This document shows positions 22,282-29,577 of a stretch of DNA of 32,584 bases, in pieces. The position numbers and the translations under genes were made by a program. The stretch is taken from positions 1-32,584 of the forward strand of contig CAYPFO010000036.1 in NCBI GenBank assembly GCA_964410065.1, written 5' to 3'. Under the pieces are notes generated by a model. That model did no database searches and was not told the origin of the DNA. It was given only the letters and a program-made list of their open reading frames with translations. Each line of letters begins with the position of its first letter. Position 1 is the first letter of the stretch. The stretch comes from Serpens sp964410065 (GTDB lineage Bacteria; Pseudomonadota; Gammaproteobacteria; Pseudomonadales; Pseudomonadaceae).

Positions 22282-23226
22282 TTAGAGTCCGAGGTGTTTC
22301 TGCACGGCGGCGAGGCCGTTTTGGCCGTCGAAGGTGTTCACGCCGTCGAGCCACTGATCGAGAATCGCCGGGTTGGCCTTGATCCAGTTTTTGGCGACCA
22401 CCACCGGGTCTTTCTTCTGCAGCACCTCGTCCATCAGCTGGCTTTCGATGTCCACGCTGAATTGCAGGTTGTTGAGCAGCGCCCCCATGTTGGGGCACCG
22501 CGCCTCGTAGTCGGTCGGTACGGCGGTGAACACCTTGGCCGCGCCGTGATCCGGGCCGAACACCGCGTCGCCGCCGTCCAGGTAGGTGATGTCGAATTGG
22601 GTATTCATCGGGTGCGGCGCCCAGCCGAGGAAAACCACCGGCTTGTTCTGGCGAACGGCGCGCTGGATCTGCACCAGCATGCCGGCCTCGCTGGACTCGA
22701 CCATGCGGAAGTCGCCGAGGCCGTACTGGTCGCCCTTGATCATCTGTTCGATCAGCAGGTTGCCGTCATTGCCCGGCTCGATGCCGTAGATGCGCCCGTT
22801 CAACTGATCCTTGAAGCGGGCGATGTCCTGAAAGCTTTTCAGACCGGCCTCGGCAGCGTAGGTCGGTACGGCCAGGGTGTACTTGGCACCGTCCAGGTTG
22901 GGCGTGGGCAGGATCTTGATGCCGTCATTCTTGCGGAACGGTTCGACGATAGCGTCCATCGACGGCGACCAGTAACCGAGGAAGGCATCGATCTGGCCTT
23001 TTTGCACCCCGGTGAAGGCGATGGGCACCGAGGCCATGATTTTCTTCGGCTGGTAGCCCAGGCCTTCGGTGAGGGCCATGGCCACGCCAGTGGTGGCGGC
23101 AATGTCCGCCCAGCCGATTTCGGCAAAGCGCACCTGTTGGCAACTGGCCGGTTCCTGGGCCCAGGCGGCGGGCAGCAGCAGACTGCTCAGCAGGGCGGCG
23201 CCTGCGAGGGTTTTTATACGGTTCAT
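22282..23226 (-). CDS. choX: Choline ABC transporter substrate-binding protein ChoX/CbcX
   Basis: 314 residues. The signal peptide (IKTLAGAALLSSLLLPAAWAQ) directs it to the periplasm. The mature N terminus SCQQVRFAEIGWADIAATTGVAMALTEGLGY is typical of ChoX; aromatic ligands for the trimethylammonium group are suggested by GWAD, GYWSPSMD and LGWAPHPMN. Cysteines in SCQQ and RCPNMG could form the disulfide seen in this family. The ATG overlaps the choW stop by four bases (ATGA), with AGGGA upstream; an upstream in-frame start lies inside choW. It delivers choline to ChoWV. Confidence 0.94.
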   Translation of the reverse strand: MNRIKTLAGAALLSSLLLPAAWAQEPASCQQVRFAEIGWADIAATTGVAMALTEGLGYQPKKIMASVPIAFTGVQKGQIDAFLGYWSPSMDAIVEPFRKNDGIKILPTPNLDGAKYTLAVPTYAAEAGLKSFQDIARFKDQLNGRIYGIEPGNDGNLLIEQMIKGDQYGLGDFRMVESSEAGMLVQIQRAVRQNKPVVFLGWAPHPMNTQFDITYLDGGDAVFGPDHGAAKVFTAVPTDYEARCPNMGALLNNLQFSVDIESQLMDEVLQKKDPVVVAKNWIKANPAILDQWLDGVNTFDGQNGLAAVQKHLGL

Positions 23227-24134
23227 TTGTTCGTCCCTGAGGTGGGTGAGGTTTTCGCGCTGCTCAGCAGAGCGCACAGTCGGGCATATAGGCTGTCGCT
23301 GCGCGCCGGGCGCGGCGTGCCGAAGCTTTCGGTGATGCGGTCGAGAATGATCGCCAGCAACACCACGGCCATGCCGCTTTCGAAACCCAGGCCGATGTCC
23401 AGGCGCTGGATGCTGGCCAGCACGTCATTGCCCAGGCCGCCGGCGCCGACCATCGAGGCGATGATCACCATCGACAGGGCCATCATGATGGTCTGGTTGA
23501 CCCCGGCCATGATCGACGGCATGGCATTGGGCAGTTGCACCTTGAACAGCAACTGGCGCCGGTTGCAGCCGAAGGCCTGGCCGGCTTCGACCAGTTCCTT
23601 GTTGACCTGGCGAATGCCCAGGTTGGTCAGGCGCACCGCCGGCGGCATGGCAAAGATCACCGTGGCGAAGATGCCCGGCACTCGACCGAGGCCGAACAGC
23701 ATGGCGGCCGGAATCAGGTAGACGAAGGCCGGCATGGTCTGCATGAAGTCGAGGATCGGTCGGGTCACGGTGGAGACGCGCTCGCTGCTGGCAGCCCAGA
23801 TGCCCAGTGGAATGCCGACCAGCAGGCTGATCAGCGTGGCGGAGAGGGTCAGGCCGAGGGTGACCAGGGTTTGCTCCCAGAAGCCGGTGAGCACGATCAG
23901 CGTGAAGGCCACTGCGGTGAACAGAGCGAAGCGTGCGCCGATGCGCCACAGACCCAGGGCCACGAACAGCGCTATCAGCAGCCAGGTCGGGGGGAACATC
24001 AGCAACGCTTCGATGCCTTCGGAAAAACCGCTGACCCACTGCCCGGTTTTGTCGAAGGCATCGCCGTAGTTCTCGAGCAGGTGCTCGACGCCGTCGTTGA
24101 TCCAGCTGCCCAGATCCAGGTACTTGTCGCTCAT
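23223..24134 (-). CDS. choW: Choline ABC transporter permease ChoW/CbcW
   Basis: 303 residues. Inner-membrane permease of the ProW/OpuAB type with about six transmembrane segments. The binding-protein-dependent transport motif (EAA loop) is ELVEAGQAFGCNRRQLLFKVQLPNAMPSIMAG near 180-211. LTLSATLISLLVGIPLGIWAA and TMPAFVYLIPAAMLFGLGRVPG are family-typical. The N-terminal ~45 residues are amphipathic and precede the first membrane helix, as in choline systems. The start overlaps the choV stop by 4 bp and the stop overlaps choX by 4 bp, so the three are co-translated. Confidence 0.95.
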   Translation of the reverse strand: MSDKYLDLGSWINDGVEHLLENYGDAFDKTGQWVSGFSEGIEALLMFPPTWLLIALFVALGLWRIGARFALFTAVAFTLIVLTGFWEQTLVTLGLTLSATLISLLVGIPLGIWAASSERVSTVTRPILDFMQTMPAFVYLIPAAMLFGLGRVPGIFATVIFAMPPAVRLTNLGIRQVNKELVEAGQAFGCNRRQLLFKVQLPNAMPSIMAGVNQTIMMALSMVIIASMVGAGGLGNDVLASIQRLDIGLGFESGMAVVLLAIILDRITESFGTPRPARSDSLYARLCALLSSAKTSPTSGTNK

Positions 24135-25333
24135 GCCATGCCTCCCTGCAGACGGCTCAGCAGGCGGCCCTTACTGATCGCGCCGCAGTACTGCCCGGTT
24201 TTGTCGACCACCGGGATCGGTCCCTCGTTGATCACCAACTGTTCGATTACCTGCTCCAGCGGCAGGTCTTCAGGCACGGGTTCGATCTGCTTGAGCACCT
24301 CGCCGTGCAGGCGCAGGTGCTTGTCGTCTTCCACCAGCAGGGCGATTTTTTCCAGGCTGATGGAGCCTTGGAAAGTGTTGTCTTCATCGATGATAAAGGC
24401 GTAGTGCTTGTCCTGCTCTTGCAGCTGATCGCGCACGTGAATGGCGTTCGGCGCCTTGCCGTTGTGCACGAACAGCGGAACGCTGTCGGCTTTGAGCTGC
24501 CCGGCCGTGAGGTAGCGGTTGGTGTCGATGGTGTCGAAGAAGTTGCGTACATAGTCGTTGGCCGGATTGTCGATCAACTCCTGGGGCGTGCCGACCTGCA
24601 CCAGCTTGCCGCCTTCCATGATGCCGATGCGCGTACCGATGCGCAGGGCTTCCTCGATGTCATGGGAGACGAAGATGATGGTGCGGCGCTGGGTTTCCTG
24701 CAGCTCCAGCAGCACGTCCTGCATTTCGCGACGCTTGAGCGGGTCGAGGGCCGAGAACGCCTCGTCCATGAAGATGACCGAGGGATTCACCGCCAGGGCG
24801 CGGGCCAGGCCGACACGCTGTTGCATGCCGCCGGACAATTCTTCGGGAAGCTTGTCGGCGAAGCTGGCCAGGCCGACTTGTTCGAGCACTTCCATGGCGC
24901 GCGCTTCGCGTTCCGCGCGGCCGACCTTGGCGATTTCCAGGCCGAACGCGGCATTGTCCAGCACAGTGCGCGAGGGCATCAGGGCGAAGGATTGAAAGAC
25001 CATGCTCAGGTCGCGGCGACGCAGGTCGATCAGTTGTGCGCGGGGCATCTGCGCGACATTCTGGCCATCGATGTAGACGTTGCCGGCGGTGGGCTCGATC
25101 AGTCGGTTGATCAGCCGGATCAGGGTGGACTTGCCCGAGCCGGACAGACCCATGAGCACGAAGATTTCGCCTTCCTCGACACTGAACGACACATCGTTCA
25201 CGCCGACGACCGCGCCGGTTTCGGCGAGGATGCGGTCTTTGCTCCAGCCTTTGCCGAGTTGCTCGATGGCTTGTTGGGGATGGTCGCCGAAGACCTTGGT
25301 GAGGTTTTCAACGACGATTTTTCCAGTCCGCAT
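24131..25333 (-). CDS. choV: Choline/betaine ABC transporter ATP-binding protein ChoV/CbcV
   Basis: 400 residues, ProV-type ATPase. The N terminus carries the ProV-specific insertion (QAIEQLGKGWSKDRILAETG) before the ABC core. Walker A is GLSGSGKST (62-70), the Q-loop is MVFQSFALMP, the ABC signature LSGGMQQR, and Walker B VIFMDEAFSALDP, with the switch His in FVSHD. The last ~115 residues (from about 282) form a tandem CBS-like module (NAIHVRDQLQEQDKHYAFIIDEDNTFQGSISLEK... and VDKTGQYCGAISKGRLLSRL); in OpuA the equivalent module senses ionic strength or c-di-AMP. AAAGGAAA lies 9 nt before the ATG. First gene of the locus; its promoter should lie in the large spacer upstream. Confidence 0.95.
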   Translation of the reverse strand: MRTGKIVVENLTKVFGDHPQQAIEQLGKGWSKDRILAETGAVVGVNDVSFSVEEGEIFVLMGLSGSGKSTLIRLINRLIEPTAGNVYIDGQNVAQMPRAQLIDLRRRDLSMVFQSFALMPSRTVLDNAAFGLEIAKVGRAEREARAMEVLEQVGLASFADKLPEELSGGMQQRVGLARALAVNPSVIFMDEAFSALDPLKRREMQDVLLELQETQRRTIIFVSHDIEEALRIGTRIGIMEGGKLVQVGTPQELIDNPANDYVRNFFDTIDTNRYLTAGQLKADSVPLFVHNGKAPNAIHVRDQLQEQDKHYAFIIDEDNTFQGSISLEKIALLVEDDKHLRLHGEVLKQIEPVPEDLPLEQVIEQLVINEGPIPVVDKTGQYCGAISKGRLLSRLQGGMA

Positions 25334-26402
25334 GGAATGGTTTCCTTTCTAGCGACAGTTAGCCGTCATCCGCAGCCCGGCGCGTGCCCATGGGCATTCG
25401 CCAGGCGAGGTCGACAGGCCTTGCCTATGGAGGGGTGAGACGTAGGGGAATCGGAGAGAGGACCGTTAGACGGTCGTGCGCCGAGGCGGGGTGCCAGCGT
25501 GGCGCGGTGCATCGCGTTGAGCGAGGACGTAACTGGCGAGTATGCGAATGTGCCGTACCGCACAATGACTCCGAAACCTTTGACAGTGTGTTGAGATTCA
25601 CTGCGTGGCGGTCAGGCTTCCCGGTACGAGAGGTCGGCGGATTCTTCAGGGCTGCAATTCCGTTATATAGCGAAAGCAGCAATGGTTTGATTCCGCACCA
25701 GTGCAGTGAATCATTTAACTGCCGGGGTCAAAGGGGCAAATTTAATAGAACTTCTTTGCCCGTGAATTGCCCGAAATATCAACTGGATAATCCGGCTGGG
25801 CTACACCCGGCAGGATGAAACCTTTTAAACCATAGCAGACTTCCATGTCCCGGGGTCAAGGCTGAAAGTGGCGCCGGCCGTGGTTTTGCGCCTGCTGAAT
25901 CGGCCTTGTGCGCCGTATGGCGGGGGCTGTGGCGTAATCGAAAAAGTGTAAATTTTTTTCGTCCGGGCGAATATCGCGCGGTCCATCCCTGCCGAGGCTT
26001 TCGGTGTATAGCTGAAGAATAGCGTGATGTTGTTGGCTATTGAGTGCGCGGAAAGTGGGTTTTTACAAAACAAGCGTTTCTTGATTTCGAATAGCTACGA
26101 GGTGAACGAAATTAAATGAACTGGGCACTGTTCAATTAATTTGAATTGGTTGCAATAAGCATATTTAAAACAGTGGGATAGGGGTTCGAGTTCTGACACG
26201 GAACACCCTGTTCGCCGCTGTTTTAAAGGACGTGAAACCTGGCCGGTTCCTGCCTCGTCCCCGACAAAGTACCCGGCGTTGCGGTTGCTCTGTCGGCTAC
26301 GGTTGTGGCACTTTGATATCTGCTGCTGGCCTTCGGCGCCAGGGTTGCAAGAGCGGCAGGCAAGCCGCGTCTTTCACTGGATCAAGAATCAGGATGAACG
26401 TC
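25334..26402. other. Long gene-poor spacer between choV and the patatin gene
   Basis: About 1.07 kb with no credible gene. The choV-proximal part is GC-rich and has a short hairpin GACCGT-TAG-ACGGTC (25461-25475). Around 25734-25761 a GGGCAAA/TTTGCCC stem encloses a TTTAATAGAACTTC loop, and CCGGGGTCAA occurs twice (about 25722 and 25852). From about 25920 to 26190 the composition becomes distinctly AT-rich (for example TTTTTTT, AATTAATTTGAATTGG). The bet/cho promoter on the minus strand and the patatin promoter on the plus strand must both be here. I could not identify a convincing BetI- or GbdR-type site. Confidence 0.5.
26131..26145. promoter_or_regulatory. AT-rich dyad upstream of the patatin gene
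   Basis: TTCAA-TTAAT-TTGAA is a perfect 5-bp-arm dyad in the AT-rich stretch, about 260 bp before the patatin start. It could be a regulator-binding site for either divergent gene; no assignment is possible from sequence. Confidence 0.3.
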
Positions 26403-27578
26403 ATGCAACAGCATTCCGGCTCGGCGATCACCGGGCTGGTTCTTTCTGGCGGCGGCGCGCGTGCGGCGTATCAGGCCGGGGTGCTGGCAGCGATTGCCGA
26501 CCTGTTGCCCGATACCGCGCACAATCCATTTCCGGTCATCGTCGGCACGTCGGCCGGCGCCATCAATGCGGCGGGCCTGGCCAGTGGCGCCCTGCATTTT
26601 GGCGAGGCGACCCGGCGGATCACCGACGTCTGGCGCAGCTTCCATTGCGAGCACATCTACCGCACCGACTGGCCTGGCTTGTTGCGCCAGGCATCGCGCT
26701 TTATCGGCTGCAACCTGCTCGGGCTGGGGCCGGACGTGCCGGTGGCGTTGCTTGACAGTTCGCCGCTGCGCGCCCTGCTGGAGCGAGAACTGGACTGCAA
26801 CGGGATTGCCGCCGCGATCCGCAAGCGTCGGCTGCGGGCCGTGGCGGTCACGGCGTTCAGCTATGACTCGGGGCAAGCGGTGACGTTTTATCAGGGGCAG
26901 GCGGCGATCGATCCCTGGTTGCGCCATCGTCGCATCGGGATACCGACCCGGCTGGGGGTGGACCATCTGCTGGCCAGTTCGGCGATTCCACTGGTGTTCC
27001 CGCCGGTCTGGCTGAACCGCGAATATTATGGCGATGGCGCGGTGCGCCAGGCCGCTCCAATCAGTCCTGCGCTGCACCTCGGGGCAACGCGAGCGCTGGT
27101 TATCGGTGTCAGCGACCCTGCGCATGACGACCTGCCGGCGGTTCGCGGGCGCAACAACCCGCCGAGTCTGGCGCGAATTGGCGCTCACCTGCTTAACAGC
27201 ACCTTCGTCGACAACCTGGAAACCGATCTCGAACTGCTTGAGCGGCTCAACCTGATCGGAAGGTCCCTGCCTGAAACGCGGCACACACGCCAGCTCGGCC
27301 TGCAGCCGGTAGAAGTGCTGGTGATCAACCCCAGCGAGTCGCTGGACCGAATCGCCACGCGCCATCGCCACTCACTGCCGCGCTCGCTGCGGACATTCCT
27401 GCGCGGCCCCGGCGCCACCAAAGTGAGTGGCGCCGGTGTGTTGAGCTATTTGTTGTTCGAGCCGGCGTACTGCAGTGAGCTGATCGAACTGGGCTACAAG
27501 GACGCCATGGCCCGCCGCGAGGCGCTGGTGGACTTTCTCGGCTTGCGCACGCCGCAGCCAGCCGAGGCGTTGGCGTAA
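26403..27578 (+). CDS. Patatin-like phospholipase
   Basis: 391 residues from the ATG at 26403, with AGGA 8 nt upstream; the frame stays open upstream to 26232, but that extension is Arg/Cys-rich and unlike the family. The Ser-Asp dyad enzyme hydrolyses acyl chains of lipids. The oxyanion loop is GLVLSGGGARAAYQAGVLAAI, the nucleophile motif is GTSAGAINAAG, and the catalytic Asp is in YYGDGAVRQAAPISPAL (D-G-A). A C-terminal ~130-residue extension (LINP-type VLVINPSESLDRIA; LSYLLFEPAYCSELIELGYKDAM) is typical of Pseudomonas cytoplasmic patatins. No signal peptide is seen, so it is probably not secreted. It stands alone and is followed by the repeat array. Confidence 0.9.
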   Translation: MQQHSGSAITGLVLSGGGARAAYQAGVLAAIADLLPDTAHNPFPVIVGTSAGAINAAGLASGALHFGEATRRITDVWRSFHCEHIYRTDWPGLLRQASRFIGCNLLGLGPDVPVALLDSSPLRALLERELDCNGIAAAIRKRRLRAVAVTAFSYDSGQAVTFYQGQAAIDPWLRHRRIGIPTRLGVDHLLASSAIPLVFPPVWLNREYYGDGAVRQAAPISPALHLGATRALVIGVSDPAHDDLPAVRGRNNPPSLARIGAHLLNSTFVDNLETDLELLERLNLIGRSLPETRHTRQLGLQPVEVLVINPSESLDRIATRHRHSLPRSLRTFLRGPGATKVSGAGVLSYLLFEPAYCSELIELGYKDAMARREALVDFLGLRTPQPAEALA

Positions 27579-27620
27579 GGTCGCTGCACGCCCCAGACAA
27601 CAGGGCGCGGGGCACTTTTT

Positions 27621-27721
27621 GTAGGGGCGAATTCATTCGCCGGGCGCGGTATTTCAGGCCATGAATCCGCGGTGACAGCCATCAACGCCGCCGGCCGCTC
27701 GGTTCGTCGCAACCTCGACGC
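27621..27721. repeat. Family 3 element, unit 1 (left part, cut by gap)
   Basis: Begins GTAGGGGCGAATTCATTCG and runs 101 bases to the N gap. Its last 55 bases are identical to the 55 bases that follow the gap. Confidence 0.85.
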
Positions 27722-27821
27722 NNNNNNNNNNNNNNNNNNNNNNNNNNNNNNNNNNNNNNNNNNNNNNNNNNNNNNNNNNNNNNNNNNNNNNNNNNNNNNN
27801 NNNNNNNNNNNNNNNNNNNNN
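27722..27821. other. Assembly gap of 100 N
   Basis: Exactly 100 N, a conventional placeholder length. The 55 bases on its left (27667-27721) equal the 55 on its right (27822-27876). The true content is either nothing (overlapping contig ends) or one or more additional repeat units. Confidence 0.95.
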
Positions 27822-27917
27822 CCGCGGTGACAGCCATCAACGCCGCCGGCCGCTCGGTTCGTCGCAACCTCGACGCGGTTGGAAGGCTCAGTGCTTGGCG
27901 AATGAATTCGCCCCTAC
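27822..27917. repeat. Family 3 element, right part after gap
   Basis: Enters the element at CCGCGGTGACAGCC and ends in the complementary arm at GCCCCTAC. It differs from the other copies by CGCGGTTGG where they have CGCTGTTGG. Confidence 0.85.
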
Positions 27918-28007
27918 AGGTTTCGTGCCGGGTGGGCTTGCGCCTGCCGGCCGACGTTGGTGTAAATGTCGTGCACATTGATATCGACAGGGCGCAGGGC
28001 ACTTTTC

Positions 28008-28147
28008 GTAGGAGCGAATTCATTCGCCTGGCGCGGTGTTTCAGGCCATGAATCCGCTGTGACAGCCATCAACGCCACCGGCCTCGGTTCGTCGCAACCT
28101 CGACGCTGTTGGAAGGCTCAGTGCTTGGCGAATGAATTCGCCCCTAC
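28008..28147. repeat. Family 3 element, 140 bp
   Basis: Left arm GTAGGAGCG (A for G) and a 2-bp deletion in the GGCCTCGG segment, so it is slightly diverged from its neighbours. Ends CGCCCCTAC. Confidence 0.9.
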
Positions 28148-28238
28148 AGGTTTCGTGCCGGGTGGGCTTGCGCCGCAGCCGGCCGACGTTGGTGTAAATG
28201 TCGTGCACGTTGATATCGACAGGGCGCGTGGCGCTTTC

Positions 28239-28380
28239 GTAGGGGCGAATTCATTCGCCTGGCGCGGTATTTCAGGCCATGAATCCGCGGTGACAGCCAT
28301 CAACGCCGCCGGCCGCTCGGTTCGTCGCAACCTCGACGCTGTTGGAAGGCTCAGTGCTTGGCGAATGAATTCGCCCCTAC
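28239..28380. repeat. Family 3 element, 142 bp
   Basis: Intact arms. Nearly identical to the next unit, including the preceding linker, which suggests a recent unit-level duplication. Confidence 0.9.
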
Positions 28381-28471
28381 AGGTTTCGTGCCGGGTGGGC
28401 TTGCGCCGCAGCCGGCCGACGTTGGTGTAAATGTCGTGCACGTTGATATCGACAGGGCGCGTGGCGCTTTC

Positions 28472-28613
28472 GTAGGGGCGAATTCATTCGCCTGGCGCGG
28501 TATTTCAGGCCATGAATCCGCTGTGACAGCCATCAACGCCACCGGCTGCTCGGCTCGTCACAACCTCGACGCTGTTGGAAGGCTCAGTGCTTGGCGAATG
28601 AATTCGCCCCTAC
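28472..28613. repeat. Family 3 element, 142 bp (last unit)
   Basis: Intact arms; internal differences GGCTGCTCGGCTCGTCAC relative to the other units. The linker after it (28614-28704) also carries more substitutions, as often seen at the edge of tandem arrays. It lies just downstream of the spermidine-synthase-like gene's stop. Confidence 0.9.
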
Positions 28614-28709
28614 TGGTTCCATGCCGGGTGGGCTTGCGCCGCAGCCGGCCGACGTTGGTGTAAATGCCGTGCCCGTTGATATCGACAGGGCGCAGCGAGC
28701 GCGTTCGCC

Positions 28710-29393
28710 TTACTGCGTTTTCTCGGCGATCCAGATGGTGTGCCGGGTACCCCGATTGCCGTGGGCGTAGACTTGCACTTCCTCGGCCTTGAAGCCGGCT
28801 TTTTTCAGGCGTTCGGCGAAGGGCCGGTCGGCGCTGACCGACCACACGGCGAGGATGCCCTTGGGGCGTAGCGCGCGGGCGCAGGCCTGCAAGCCGGCCA
28901 TGGAATACAGCCAGGTGTTGGCGCGCTGGGTCAGGCCTTCGGGGCCATTGTCGACATCCAGCAGGATGGCATCGAAGCCCTGGGGCTCGTCCTTGAGGAC
29001 CTTGGCGACATCTTCATTGAGCACGCTGGCCCGTGGATCGCGCATCGGGTAGCCGGATTTTTCGCCCAGCGCGCCGCGGTTCCACTCGATGACTCCAGGC
29101 ACCAGTTCCGCCACCACCACTTCACCGTTCTTGCCCAGGTGCTTGAGCGCGGAGGCGAGGGTGAAGCCCATGCCCAGCCCGCCGATGAGCACCCGTGGCG
29201 CCAGGCGCGCGGCGATTTTCTTGCAGGGAATCTCGGCCAATGCGTCTTCCGAGCCGTGCATGCGCGTGTTCATCAACTGACCGCCACTGCCGCCCTGAAT
29301 CTTGATGACGAAATCCTCGCCGTACTCGAACAGGCACAGGGCGCCACCGTTGTCGGGAATCGGAGCGGTGTCGAGCAGGACAAAACGTTTCAT
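28710..29393 (-). CDS. Spermidine synthase-like methyltransferase-fold protein
   Basis: 227 residues from the ATG at 29393 (MKRFVLLDTAPIPDNGGALCLFEYG); a longer frame exists but is not family-like. The Rossmann core has the nucleotide-binding loop RVLIGGLGMGFTLASALKHLG (about 84-104), the acidic strand end VVVAELVPGVIEWNR near 111, and ILLDVDNGPEGLTQ near 153, the layout of the spermidine synthase superfamily. It is shorter than genuine SpeE (about 285) and lacks the N-terminal beta domain in full. No speD or speE partner is nearby. Many such proteins annotated as spermidine synthase have unknown substrates, so polyamine synthesis is not certain. The upstream GAG is a weak ribosome-binding site. 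Confidence 0.82.
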   Translation of the reverse strand: MKRFVLLDTAPIPDNGGALCLFEYGEDFVIKIQGGSGGQLMNTRMHGSEDALAEIPCKKIAARLAPRVLIGGLGMGFTLASALKHLGKNGEVVVAELVPGVIEWNRGALGEKSGYPMRDPRASVLNEDVAKVLKDEPQGFDAILLDVDNGPEGLTQRANTWLYSMAGLQACARALRPKGILAVWSVSADRPFAERLKKAGFKAEEVQVYAHGNRGTRHTIWIAEKTQ

Positions 29394-29577
29394 GAGTATC
29401 TCGGAGCAGGGCCGGCCGGGGCGGGCGGAGGCGGGGAGTTTACCGGCCCTGGTCCAGAATGCTAATTGCGTTCGCGAAGTGCGTATGTCTCTGCAAACCA
29501 CGTTGCCGACTCACTGACCTAAGCTTCAGGCAGGCATCGCCATGGCTGCTCAACGCGAGCAGCTCAGGAGCTCCCTC

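Larger units (their letters stand above)
27597..28704. repeat. Tandem array of ~232-bp units containing REPIN-like elements, family 3
   Basis: Each unit is a 140-142 bp element bounded by GTAGGGGCGAATTCATTCG and its complement, plus a conserved linker of 90-91 bp (starting AGGTTTCGTGCCGGGTGG, ending GACAGGGCGC). Starts at 27621, 28008, 28239 and 28472 give periods of 231 and 233 bp. Each bounding arm is itself a small palindrome (GGCGAAT-TC-ATTCGCC). A partial linker precedes the first element (27597-27620) and a full diverged linker follows the last. An N gap interrupts the array, so copy number is not known; at least four elements are present. Confidence 0.9.

Noticed and set aside
22135..23721. 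528-codon rightward open frame
   Set aside because: Antisense shadow of choX and choW; both are strongly supported on the minus strand.
25384..25818. 144-codon rightward open frame in the choV-patatin spacer
   Set aside because: Arg/Gly/Cys-rich, no ribosome-binding site, no recognisable family and it overlaps the expected bet/cho promoter region.
25825..26073. 82-codon leftward open frame in the same spacer
   Set aside because: No convincing start signal or domain; composition changes within it. Left as unannotated spacer, though a very small gene cannot be fully excluded.
27682..28663. Several ~60-150-codon frames with repeated peptide segments in the tandem array
   Set aside because: They arise by reading through palindromic repeats, lack ribosome-binding sites, occur on both strands and the period is not a multiple of three.
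27597..28704. CRISPR-like appearance of the array
   Set aside because: Units are about 232 bp, the linkers are as conserved as the elements, and no cas gene is nearby; CRISPR repeats are short with unique spacers.
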